DNA of 7,167 bases from Candidatus Wallbacteria bacterium (GTDB lineage Bacteria; Muiribacteriota; JAQTZZ01): NCBI GenBank assembly GCA_028711905.1, contig JAQTRI010000177.1, positions 1 to 7,167 on the forward strand, in the 5' to 3' direction. Below the pieces are notes generated by a model. That model saw only the letters and a program-made list of their open reading frames with translations. It was not told the DNA's origin and made no database searches. Below, piece after piece: positions 1 through 5,912 of the stretch (the stretch's first letter is position 1; the number at the start of each line of letters is the position of its first letter). Position numbers and translations under genes: made by a program.

Positions 1-1734
1 CTGTTCCTTTTTCAAACCTGAAATATCTCGCACTACTGCCTGGATCACGGATTTATCCCCCAGTTTGATTGAAGTCAGCCAGACTTCGGCAGGAAATGGA
101 GTGCCGTCCTTTTTGCAATGCATCCATTCAAATCTGTGATTTCCGGACAGGGATGCCAGACGGATGTGTTCGGCAGCTGCAGTCGAAGAATCCTGTCCGT
201 CAGGCTGGAGCGCAGGAGAAAACTCGCTGGGAAGGCGATTCAGGAAATCGTCTGCACTGTTACAGCCGAAAAGCTCGAGTGTGGCTCTGTTGCAGTCGAA
301 GAAACGATTTTCTTCCAGCAGCATGATGGCATCGCTGGCGTTTTCGTAGAGCGTGCGGAACTTCATTTCAGAGCTGCGCAGGGCTTGAATGGCCTCGTTT
401 TTGGCAGTGGCGTCACGCACTCTGGCGCAGATCAGACGGCGTTTCTGGAAAATGAAATAATGGTATCCCACTTCTACGGGGAAGAAGGTGCCGTCTTTCC
501 TTCTGTGATAGCGGAAGGAGAACAGGCGTTCAGTTTCCGGTTCTATTCCCGGTTCTGAGAAGACACCCGTCAATTCAGAAGGACTGGCCAGTTCTGAGAA
601 CTTTTTCCCGATCAGTTCTTCCTGTGCGTAATGATACAAGTCTGTGATGACATGGTTGGCCTCAAGAAGCGACATGTTTTCAGCGTCGAACAGCATGATT
701 CCGTCTTTTTCTGCTGCGAACATCATGCGGTATTTTTCTTCGCTTTTTACTGAGCGGGCCTCAGCTTTTCTAACCTTGCGGCCGTAAAGGAGCAATGTCA
801 TGGCTGTGGCTGTGAACAGGAGCAAGGTTAATATCGACCAGATGAGAAATTCTTTCTGCTGATGATTGAGTGGATAATCCTTACGCAGTCTCTCCAGCGA
901 AACCAGTTGCCACTGGCTGGTTCCAACCACGGCAGTAGAGATAATGCAGTTTATCCCATTGATCAATGCTGAGCGTTTCAGCCTGTTAAAGGGAACCATT
1001 GATATGGAATGTCCCTCAAACTGGCGGGTTTCACGGATGCGGCGGATTTCTTCATCGCTGATAGGGGGAACGAATTTGTAAAGCCAATCGGAATTGGATG
1101 AAGAAAATACTACCCCGGACGGTGTGATCAGCACTGATTGCCGGTCGCCTCGGCTTAGAACGGAGTCCAGTTCCTCAGGTCCCATTTTGATTACAGCCAC
1201 GCCTGCCGGTTGCTCACCTTCAAGAGGCACGACAGGAGCGCTGAAGTAAACTCCCCTCATGAGAGTGGTAACTCCGAGGGCAGGAAAAATGACGAAGTTA
1301 CCTTTCATGGCTTCAATAAAATAAGGACGGAATTCATACTTGTTGCCTGTAAGGGTCTTAATTTCATGGTTTTCCAAGTACCTGGTCGAAGCGATGACTG
1401 TTCCGGACCGGTTCATCAGATAGACGATTGATGCGTTTGTTACCATGCGGATGGTTTCCAGTTTGTCAAGCAGCACAGGTGTCTCTAAACCCGATTCTAA
1501 CGCTTCGAGAGAAAAAGATGAACGCGAAATGGTAAAAACAGCCTGCTGCAGCCTGCCGAAAATGACATTGTCCAGTTCGCCGGCGGCTTTTTCAGCCCGA
1601 ATGAGATGATCAGCTTCCTGGCTGACTTTTCTCAGGGCATTCATTTCAAGATAGCTGAAAACAATCACTAAAAGAAACGCGCACATGAGAACAGCGATTT
1701 TTTTTCCTGGATTTAAAAATATATCGCTAAGCAT
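1..1734 (-). CDS. Membrane sensor with DctB-like periplasmic double-Cache domain and tandem PAS domains (3' end outside window)
   Basis: This is the first 578 codons of a signal-transduction receptor; the frame stays open to the left edge, so the output domain (histidine kinase, GGDEF or other) is not visible. Residues 12-29 form a membrane helix, residues about 32-294 a periplasmic domain, and residues about 296-317 a second membrane helix. Two PAS domains follow, about 332-450 and 455-578, each with a C-terminal PAC-like stretch (RRKDGTFFPVEV; KKDGTPFPAEVW). The periplasmic part carries signatures typical of C4-dicarboxylate sensor DctB: FRPYF (135-139), RGVYFSAP (160-167), GVAVIKM (178-184) and a FSSSNSDW segment (210-217). 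From family knowledge it should sense a small organic acid outside the cytoplasm; the ligand is inferred, not shown. The ATG at 1734 was chosen because the first membrane helix follows directly and a good promoter lies just upstream; the Shine-Dalgarno is weak (AGG about 10 bases upstream). It is divergent from the aldolase gene. Confidence 0.9.
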   Translation of the reverse strand, partial: MLSDIFLNPGKKIAVLMCAFLLVIVFSYLEMNALRKVSQEADHLIRAEKAAGELDNVIFGRLQQAVFTISRSSFSLEALESGLETPVLLDKLETIRMVTNASIVYLMNRSGTVIASTRYLENHEIKTLTGNKYEFRPYFIEAMKGNFVIFPALGVTTLMRGVYFSAPVVPLEGEQPAGVAVIKMGPEELDSVLSRGDRQSVLITPSGVVFSSSNSDWLYKFVPPISDEEIRRIRETRQFEGHSISMVPFNRLKRSALINGINCIISTAVVGTSQWQLVSLERLRKDYPLNHQQKEFLIWSILTLLLFTATAMTLLLYGRKVRKAEARSVKSEEKYRMMFAAEKDGIMLFDAENMSLLEANHVITDLYHYAQEELIGKKFSELASPSELTGVFSEPGIEPETERLFSFRYHRRKDGTFFPVEVGYHYFIFQKRRLICARVRDATAKNEAIQALRSSEMKFRTLYENASDAIMLLEENRFFDCNRATLELFGCNSADDFLNRLPSEFSPALQPDGQDSSTAAAEHIRLASLSGNHRFEWMHCKKDGTPFPAEVWLTSIKLGDKSVIQAVVRDISGLKKEQ

Positions 1735-1762
1735 ATAACTTCAGCCTGCCCTTTCGAAAATA

Positions 1763-1791
1763 ATTTTATCAGAATTCATCTGTCTGTTCAA
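1763..1791 (-). promoter_or_regulatory. Sigma-70-type promoter of the sensor gene
   Basis: Reading the minus strand, TTGAAC (1786-1791) is followed after exactly 17 bases by TAAAAT (1763-1768), and the -10 is preceded by TGA, giving an extended -10 as well. The predicted transcription start is near 1756, leaving a leader of about 22 bases before the ATG at 1734. It is one of the best promoter matches in the window. Inferred from sequence only. Confidence 0.7.
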
Positions 1792-1818
1792 GAAACCCGG
1801 ACTGGATGAGGTGTGGAC

Positions 1819-1848
1819 TTGATTCATTCCGGCTAACCCTGATAACAT
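1819..1848 (+). promoter_or_regulatory. Candidate promoter of the class II aldolase gene
   Basis: TTGATT (1819-1824) is followed after 18 bases by TAACAT (1843-1848), with TGA directly before the -10 (extended -10 pattern). The predicted start near 1855 would give a leader of about 54 bases, and the dyad at 1847-1870 would overlap the -10 and start site. The -10 is an imperfect match, so this is a moderate call; another start further downstream cannot be excluded. Confidence 0.4.
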
Positions 1849-1870
1849 TATTGAGCTAAAGACCAATAAT
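1847..1870. promoter_or_regulatory. Inverted repeat ATTATTG-N10-CAATAAT, candidate operator or leader hairpin
   Basis: Perfect 7-bp arms at 1847-1853 and 1864-1870 are separated by 10 bases, with centres about one helical turn and a half apart, the geometry of a dimeric regulator site. It sits between the divergent sensor and aldolase genes and overlaps the candidate aldolase promoter. As RNA it would be a weak AU-rich hairpin followed by CTTGCTTTTTAATT, so an attenuator-like role is an alternative. Confidence 0.4.
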
Positions 1871-1908
1871 CTTGCTTTTTAATTTGCATAATGAATTGAG
1901 GTATCTCT

Positions 1909-2454
1909 GTGTTCAACGCCAGGAAAGAAATCGCAGCCATCGGGCAGCGACTGTTTGCAGAAAAACTGAACCATTCGCACAGCGGGAATATCTCAAGCCG
2001 CTGCGGTGATTCGATTCTTATCACACGCACAGGGTCGCAGACCGGGTATCTTCAGATGGACGACATTGTAGAAGTTAATATCCATGCTTCTTATGCCGGG
2101 CGTGCTTCCATGGAATACCCGGTTCACAAGGCGATTTATCTCAGTACCGATGCCAAAAACATTGTCCACTGCCATCCACCTGTCACCATTGCCCTGTCAC
2201 TGGACCGTGATTTCATTGAACCGGTTGACGCTGAGGGAAGATTCTATTTCAGGAAGATTCCAATACTCAGTGTTGACAACGCCATTGCCTCAGATGAAGT
2301 AGCTGCCCGCATCCCTGAACTGTTCGCTGAATCCCCTGTTGTTGTCGTACGAGGGCATGGTGTGTTCAGCATCGGCCGCAGTCTGGAAGAAGCATACAAA
2401 TTTGTTTCTTCGCTGGAAGCAAGCGCTCTGATTATTTGGTACAGTAAACGGTGA
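1909..2454 (+). CDS. Class II aldolase/adducin family protein (L-fuculose-phosphate aldolase-like)
   Basis: A complete 181-residue zinc aldolase of the FucA/AraD/MtnB superfamily. Visible motifs in order: SGNISS (25-30) and TRTGSQTGYL (39-48), the phosphate-binding loops; EYPVH (69-73) with the catalytic/metal-site Glu69; HCHPP (87-91) with two zinc histidines; and RGHGVFS (148-154) with the third histidine, His150. These correspond to Glu73, His92, His94 and His155 of E. coli FucA. The length is at the short end of the family (FucA is about 215), as in many compact bacterial and archaeal members. The family cleaves sugar phosphates to DHAP plus an aldehyde, but also includes dehydratases such as MtnB and epimerases, so the substrate is undecided. 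The start is a GTG, supported by TGAGG seven bases upstream (1897-1901); an upstream ATG at 1891 runs into a stop after two codons. No other sugar-pathway gene is adjacent. The stop codon lies within the first unit of the downstream heptad repeat. Confidence 0.9.
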   Translation: MFNARKEIAAIGQRLFAEKLNHSHSGNISSRCGDSILITRTGSQTGYLQMDDIVEVNIHASYAGRASMEYPVHKAIYLSTDAKNIVHCHPPVTIALSLDRDFIEPVDAEGRFYFRKIPILSVDNAIASDEVAARIPELFAESPVVVVRGHGVFSIGRSLEEAYKFVSSLEASALIIWYSKR

Positions 2455-2560
2455 TGGGTGATAGGTAACAGGTTATAGGTTGTAGGTAGGGGCACGATGC
2501 CTCGTGCCCGCACATTAGGTAAATGGTAATAGGTGATAGGTAATAGGTAATGCGGATAAG
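2451..2560. repeat. Imperfect heptanucleotide repeat arrays (GTRATAG-like) flanking a hairpin
   Basis: Two direct arrays with a strict 7-base period. The first has five units at 2451-2485 (gtgatgg, gtgatag, gtaacag, gttatag, gttgtag); the second has five units at 2519-2553 (gtaaatg, gtaatag, gtgatag, gtaatag, gtaatgc), with a degenerate tail to about 2560. Between them is a GC-rich palindrome (2490-2509). The first unit contributes the TGA stop of the aldolase gene. The layout resembles short tandemly repeated repetitive (STRR) heptamers known from some cyanobacteria and similar dispersed intergenic elements, but the family is not identified here. Reading frames across it are low-complexity and are not genes. 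Confidence 0.85.
2490..2509. repeat. GC-rich palindrome between the two heptad arrays
   Basis: GGGCACGA (2490-2497) and TCGTGCCC (2502-2509) form a perfect 8-bp stem with a TGCC loop. No T-tract follows on either strand, so it is not a standard intrinsic terminator, although as the first strong hairpin after the aldolase stop it might stabilise the 3' end of that mRNA. Its central position between two direct heptad arrays suggests it is part of one composite repeat element. Confidence 0.8.
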
Positions 2561-2576
2561 CGGTAACCCTCAAGAT

Positions 2577-2607
2577 AAAAACAAAGAGACGCAGTTACCC
2601 GCGTCTC
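2577..2607 (-). terminator. Intrinsic terminator of the HEAT-flgM transcription unit
   Basis: On the minus strand a perfect 7-bp stem GAGACGC / GCGTCTC (2601-2607 and 2586-2592) with an 8-base loop is followed at once by TTTGTTTTTA (2585-2576). It begins 27 bases after the flgM-like stop codon. The stem is short but GC-rich and the U-tract is good. It also separates this unit from the convergent aldolase gene. Confidence 0.8.
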
Positions 2608-2634
2608 CTTATGGGATTCAATCATTGAAATACT

Positions 2635-2940
2635 TTAAGGCTTAAAGCCTTTTCTGAGCATGGCTCCGGCTACATCCCTGGCATCGATTTTGTAAGTTCC
2701 GTCAGCGATCTGTTTTTTGATTGATTCAACCTTGTCAGCCCTGACATCGGGAGTCTCAGCGAGAGCAGACCTTGCTTCAGGGGGAAGCTCGGCTTTTTCC
2801 GGACCTGTGGAAATTTTGTTTTCAGTCTTTGGGGGAGAGGTTTTTTGATCCATCATGGTTTTGAAATCGTCAGAATGAGAGATTTTTTTCTTTTTTTCCG
2901 CTGGAAGAGAATTGCCTGTGACCGGGGGAATTTTGTTCAT
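2635..2940 (-). CDS. flgM: FlgM-like anti-sigma-28 factor
   Basis: A 101-residue protein with a low-complexity, lysine/proline-rich, probably disordered N-terminal half (1-55) and a C-terminal segment matching the FlgM domain: VRADKVESIKKQIADG (66-81) followed by TYKID and DVAGAML (82-95). FlgM binds sigma-28 (FliA) through this C-terminal helical region and holds late flagellar genes off until FlgM is exported through the finished hook-basal body. The length is typical of the family (about 90-105). The ATG at 2940 is preferred over an in-frame TTG at 2964 because GGAGG (2949-2953) lies eight bases before the ATG and would lie inside the gene otherwise. The gene is 54 bases downstream of the HEAT gene on the same strand, with a sigma-28-like promoter in the gap and a terminator behind it. 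No other flagellar gene is visible. The call rests on the C-terminal motif; the N-terminal half is not informative. Confidence 0.75.
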   Translation of the reverse strand: MNKIPPVTGNSLPAEKKKKISHSDDFKTMMDQKTSPPKTENKISTGPEKAELPPEARSALAETPDVRADKVESIKKQIADGTYKIDARDVAGAMLRKGFKP

Positions 2941-2948
2941 AACGCAAG

Positions 2949-2953
2949 CCTCC
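2949..2953 (-). promoter_or_regulatory. Strong Shine-Dalgarno fixing the flgM start
   Basis: GGAGG on the minus strand, eight bases upstream of the ATG at 2940. It is the strongest ribosome binding site in the window and argues against the longer TTG start at 2964. Confidence 0.85.
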
Positions 2954-2969
2954 GTAGTGTTCAAATGTC

Positions 2970-2997
2970 CTATCGACCCTTCCGGAGAATTTCTTTA
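2970..2997 (-). promoter_or_regulatory. Sigma-28 (FliA/SigD)-like promoter before flgM
   Basis: On the minus strand TAAAGAAA (2990-2997) is followed after 12 bases by GTCGATAG (2970-2977). The known consensus is TAAAGTTT-N11-GCCGATAA in enterics, and TAAA-N14-16-GCCGATAT for Bacillus SigD; here TAAA and the -10-like box are 16 apart and the CGATA core is intact. The predicted start near 2963 gives a leader of about 23 bases containing the GGAGG. The TAAA overlaps the HEAT gene's stop codon, so that half could be coincidence. Confidence 0.5.
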
Positions 2998-4617
2998 ATC
3001 TGCGGACCGGTCGTTCCCATTCCTGTTTTCCGCACCCATGCGGTGCCTGATCCAGAGTGGCAGTTCCTCCAGGCTGACTTTTCCGGCTGCAACGATTTCT
3101 TCGATCTGGGACTTATCCATGTGATGCAGGCTCTTAAGCACAACCTGCTTCAGCCGGCTGTCATGAATGCGGTCAATGAAGAAACATTTACTTTCCTCTC
3201 CGGGAAAATTGCCGAGCACTTCGATGATAACGCGATGGAGAGAAAAGTCGGTCGTTTTGTGGAAAAAATCCCGCAAAGCCGGCGCGATCGCGTGGTCGTC
3301 GAACTGTCCCATACTGCTGATAGACCAATAAAGCATGTCCGGGTTATTCTCGTGTTCAATAAGACTGATCAGGCGGGGTACAACCTCATTTCCCAGATAC
3401 TTGAAACACAGGCTGGACTGGTTTCTCACCGGCCAGTACTGATCCTTGAAGCTGTTAATCAGGATTTCAAAGATGTCGTTGCGAAATTCCTCGTAGCGGT
3501 AGAACTTTATCAAAGGATAAAGGGAGAAAAAACGCAGATCCTGGCATTTGTCCAAAGCCATTTCCCTGACCCGATTGAAAAGACGGGGATCAGGAGAATT
3601 CGCTATAAGCTCCAGCACGATTTTTCTGGTCTGAAGAGCGGAAATGGATGACAGTTCCTCAAGAAGCGGGCATTCAAGTTCGAGGTTCGATTCGCGGCAG
3701 ACAGTAAGGGCCAGGTCACGGATTTCGTAGAAGTCGCTCTTCAGGCAGCGGTAAAGCAGATCCCGGTGGCGCTCGGCAGCAAGATCCTTGAAGCAGAGAA
3801 GACCCAAATACTGAAGCTCGGCTAAAGGCTGATCCAGAAGAAACCTGGCGGACTCATCTTCTTGAGGAAGTAATCGTGTCAGAATAAAACGGCTGACCGG
3901 GTCGGACGATTCAAGCAGCCGCATCAGGCCGGTGTGGTCGCGGCTGGACAGGTGAAGCAGGAATGAATCTTTGAGTGCATTGGGAACTAAAGGGAGAAAC
4001 CAGTTCAGATAGTGCCTGTCACCTTCAATTTCGAGAAACTCGAGTCCCTTGTTCAATTGAAACGCGGCTTTAGTTTTGATGTTAAAGGAACTGTCTCCCA
4101 AAAAACGGATCAGTCCTTCCAGAGCCGGGCGGTCATGAAAACGCCCGAGAAAATCGATGGATTCTTCCTTGATCATCGGATCATCGGATTCAGTCATTGT
4201 TGTAAAGAAATCCACGAGTCCGTGATCTCCGTTTTTGGCCAGCAGACGGATGATGTGATGGCGGCTTTCTTTTTCAAAGGAGGCAAAACCGGCTAAAAGG
4301 TAAGGGTATACTTCATTGAAGCGGAAACCGAGAAGATCGGAAAGGAGGCGGCTTTTATCGACATCTTTCCTGATGTCGGCACTGTCGATAAGCTCGACTA
4401 AAAAATCGAGAGTGGCGGTTTTAGCCAGTACCTGGAGTCCCCAGTAAACAGCGTCTTCATTGCCTGTGCAGATGATGTGCCACAAGTAGCGTTCTGCTTC
4501 AGTGGTTACTGCGCCATGATTACGCATGACTTCAACAGCTGAGCGGGCGCTGTCTCTTCTGTCCAGCCATTTTTCGGCTGTGAATCGGTTGACAAGATTT
4601 TTAAGGGATTCCATCAT
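2995..4617 (-). CDS. HEAT-repeat scaffold protein of unknown function
   Basis: A 540-residue cytoplasmic protein made almost entirely of paired amphipathic helices of HEAT/armadillo type, with no signal peptide, membrane helix or enzymatic motif. Clear repeats include residues about 146-187 (DPMIKEESIDFLGRF then ALEGLIRFLGD), 280-310, and 394-470 (YWPVRNQSSLCFKYLG; VVPRLISLIEH; MLYWSISSMGQF). The C-terminal 15 residues are polar. HEAT solenoids act as protein-binding scaffolds; the partner is unknown. In-frame starts also exist at 4653 (TTG) and 4626 (ATG), but a near-perfect sigma-70 promoter covers 4625-4653, so translation most likely begins at the ATG pair 4617/4614, at or next to the predicted transcription start. 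No Shine-Dalgarno precedes any candidate. It lies upstream of flgM, probably co-transcribed with it, and divergent from the secreted-protein gene. Confidence 0.85.
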   Translation of the reverse strand: MMESLKNLVNRFTAEKWLDRRDSARSAVEVMRNHGAVTTEAERYLWHIICTGNEDAVYWGLQVLAKTATLDFLVELIDSADIRKDVDKSRLLSDLLGFRFNEVYPYLLAGFASFEKESRHHIIRLLAKNGDHGLVDFFTTMTESDDPMIKEESIDFLGRFHDRPALEGLIRFLGDSSFNIKTKAAFQLNKGLEFLEIEGDRHYLNWFLPLVPNALKDSFLLHLSSRDHTGLMRLLESSDPVSRFILTRLLPQEDESARFLLDQPLAELQYLGLLCFKDLAAERHRDLLYRCLKSDFYEIRDLALTVCRESNLELECPLLEELSSISALQTRKIVLELIANSPDPRLFNRVREMALDKCQDLRFFSLYPLIKFYRYEEFRNDIFEILINSFKDQYWPVRNQSSLCFKYLGNEVVPRLISLIEHENNPDMLYWSISSMGQFDDHAIAPALRDFFHKTTDFSLHRVIIEVLGNFPGEESKCFFIDRIHDSRLKQVVLKSLHHMDKSQIEEIVAAGKVSLEELPLWIRHRMGAENRNGNDRSAD

Positions 4618-4624
4618 ACCTGAC

Positions 4625-4653
4625 ATTATAGCGTTATTCCGTGAATATTTCAA
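4625..4653 (-). promoter_or_regulatory. Near-consensus sigma-70 promoter of the HEAT-flgM unit
   Basis: On the minus strand TTGAAA (4648-4653) is followed by a 17-base spacer and a perfect TATAAT (4625-4630). The predicted start falls at 4618-4617, that is on the A of the ATG at 4617, implying a leaderless or nearly leaderless transcript. This match decides against longer versions of the HEAT gene. Confidence 0.7.
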
Positions 4654-4709
4654 GGGTGTTAAGCTTGTTTCTGTTCAAGCCACACTGTTTTGGTCAGTTA
4701 ATATTGATT

Positions 4710-4719
4710 ATGAGCTCAT
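4710..4719. promoter_or_regulatory. Palindrome ATGAGCTCAT, possible operator
   Basis: A perfect 10-bp palindrome within wider imperfect arms TTGAT (4704-4708) and ATCAA (4718-4722). It lies ten bases upstream of the extended -10 of the secreted-protein gene, in the -35 zone. Ten-base palindromes are not rare, so a regulatory role is only a possibility. Confidence 0.25.
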
Positions 4720-4728
4720 CAAGGTTTC

Positions 4729-4737
4729 TGATATGAT
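4729..4737 (+). promoter_or_regulatory. Extended -10 promoter of the secreted-protein gene
   Basis: TGATATGAT: the TGn extension (4729-4731) and a -10 hexamer TATGAT (4732-4737). There is no good -35 at 17 bases; the nearest TTGATT (4704-4709) is 22 bases from the -10. Counting from the hexamer puts the transcription start at 4744, the A of the ATG, so the mRNA would be leaderless, in agreement with the lack of a Shine-Dalgarno. Confidence 0.5.
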
Positions 4738-4743
4738 TCTGAC

Positions 4744-5247
4744 ATGAATAAGCATGGTCTGCTGATATTTTTTCTTCTTGTATCGGCTTTGACTAAAATC
4801 TCAGCTTCAGGCAGCGGGATAGTTCTGGGAACTTTTGAAGTTTTTACCGGCATGAAGGTGGAGGAACTGTCCACAGGTCTGGCAGCTTCAGGCCTGAAAA
4901 CTCGCAAATCCAGTGCCGCAGGGCTTTTACTGGTGACGGTAATTGACAGAGGCGGGCGCATGATCGGCATTGTCCGTTTAGACGAAAATGAACAAGTGGT
5001 TTCGGCAGTTCGCTATGAAGGGATTTTCACCGGAATTGATTCCTGGAGGGCCTGGGAGCGGGTGCATAGCTTGGTTTCCGCGGCAGTTCTCAGGTTCCGC
5101 AAAGAACCGGTGCTGAGGTCAAAGACTTGCTGCGGGGGTAAACATCTGCTGGAAATCGATTTCGGAACCATGAAAATCGAGATCAAGTTTGATGAGGGAA
5201 AAAATCCTCCAAATACGAGAAGAGTGACTGTCGAGAGCACGATTTGA
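4744..5247 (+). CDS. Small secreted protein of unknown function
   Basis: A 167-residue protein I do not recognise. It begins with a signal peptide (MNKHGLLIFFLLVSA, hydrophobic core 6-16, likely cleavage near residue 21 after ISA) with no lipobox cysteine, so it should be periplasmic or secreted rather than a lipoprotein despite the lspA neighbour. The mature part looks like a compact mixed alpha/beta domain: strands at about 26-35, 60-68, 73-79 and 134-149 with a helix at 100-118, and an adjacent cysteine pair at 129-130. The start is fixed by the signal peptide; it has no Shine-Dalgarno, and the predicted transcription start coincides with the ATG. It lies 79 bases upstream of lspA on the same strand and may be co-transcribed with it. 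Confidence 0.75.
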   Translation: MNKHGLLIFFLLVSALTKISASGSGIVLGTFEVFTGMKVEELSTGLAASGLKTRKSSAAGLLLVTVIDRGGRMIGIVRLDENEQVVSAVRYEGIFTGIDSWRAWERVHSLVSAAVLRFRKEPVLRSKTCCGGKHLLEIDFGTMKIEIKFDEGKNPPNTRRVTVESTI

Positions 5248-5326
5248 TTATCTGGCGTTTCCAGTAGTACGACCCTGGTTTCCGGTCGCTTTAAAGAATT
5301 CCCATACAGGCGCCGATAGGCTGTCT

Positions 5327-5851
5327 ATGCTAAGGAATCTGGCGACCTGTACTAGAGTTCTGTATTCACGCGTCAATCTGATGACCCTGAATATTGCTCT
5401 GGCGGCTTTCCTTGTAGATCAGTTTATCAAGTTTGTTATCCGCAGCAAGTTCATGCTCCATGAGTCTCTGCCGGTGTTTCGCGGTGTATTCCATGTAACT
5501 TTCGTCAAAAATTATGGTGCGGCTCTTGGTTTCTTAAAGGGCAGGAACGATTTTCTTATTCTCTCGGCAGTGGCTTCGATCATTCTTCTGCTGGCTTATT
5601 CTCAACGAGTGCGGTTGAACGAGATATACTACAAGATTTCTCTTGGCCTGCTGCTGGGTGGAGCACTGGGGAATCTATTCGACCGCTGCATTCTCGGCTT
5701 TGTGGTCGATTATTTTGACTTGAGGTTTTTCCCGGCCATCTTCAATATGGCTGACCTTTTCATCGATGTTGGTGTACTGTATCTGTTCTACCGGATTCTC
5801 ACGACCAACGAAGAAACCTTCTGGCCCTTTGTTGAGAGGTCTCCCGAATAA
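5327..5851 (+). CDS. lspA: Lipoprotein signal peptidase (signal peptidase II)
   Basis: LspA is the inner-membrane aspartyl protease that removes signal peptides from diacylglyceryl-modified prolipoproteins. All family motifs are present: DQFIKF (31-36), KNYGAALGFL (61-70), GGALGNLFDR (111-120), GFVVDYFD (124-131) with catalytic Asp128, and FNMAD (139-143) with catalytic Asp143. Four membrane helices are visible, around 20-38, 75-91, 103-118 and 140-158. The length of 174 is slightly above the family norm (about 150-170) because of about 18 extra N-terminal residues; an in-frame ATG at 5381 would put the first conserved Asp at residue 13, as in many LspA proteins. I kept the ATG at 5327 because a weak ATAGG lies six bases before it, while nothing precedes the later ATG. 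It converges on the TPR gene with a 61-base gap. Confidence 0.93.
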   Translation: MLRNLATCTRVLYSRVNLMTLNIALAAFLVDQFIKFVIRSKFMLHESLPVFRGVFHVTFVKNYGAALGFLKGRNDFLILSAVASIILLLAYSQRVRLNEIYYKISLGLLLGGALGNLFDRCILGFVVDYFDLRFFPAIFNMADLFIDVGVLYLFYRILTTNEETFWPFVERSPE

Positions 5852-5912
5852 TCTAAAGATCATAATGCTGCTGTGTCTTATCCTGCGATCACTCTGACAA
5901 GGGGGGAGCATT

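Noticed and set aside
118..558. 146-codon open frame on the plus strand
   Set aside because: Antisense to the two PAS domains of the sensor, whose conserved motifs lie on the minus strand.
2451..2560. CRISPR array
   Set aside because: The units are 7 bases long, contiguous and imperfect, with no spacers and no cas genes nearby.
2244..2573. 109-codon open frame on the minus strand with repeated Leu-Pro-Ile-Thr-type segments
   Set aside because: Its first half is translation of the heptad repeats and its second half is antisense to the aldolase zinc-site region; it is a typical repeat artefact.
2845..3651. 268-codon open frame on the plus strand
   Set aside because: It lies antisense to the HEAT gene and crosses the flgM start and promoter; it has no ribosome binding site or recognisable domain, while the opposite strand has clear HEAT and FlgM signatures.
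5248..5326. Separate promoter for lspA
   Set aside because: No convincing -35/-10 pair at acceptable spacing; TTTAAA and TAGGCT are poor matches, so co-transcription with the upstream gene is at least as likely.
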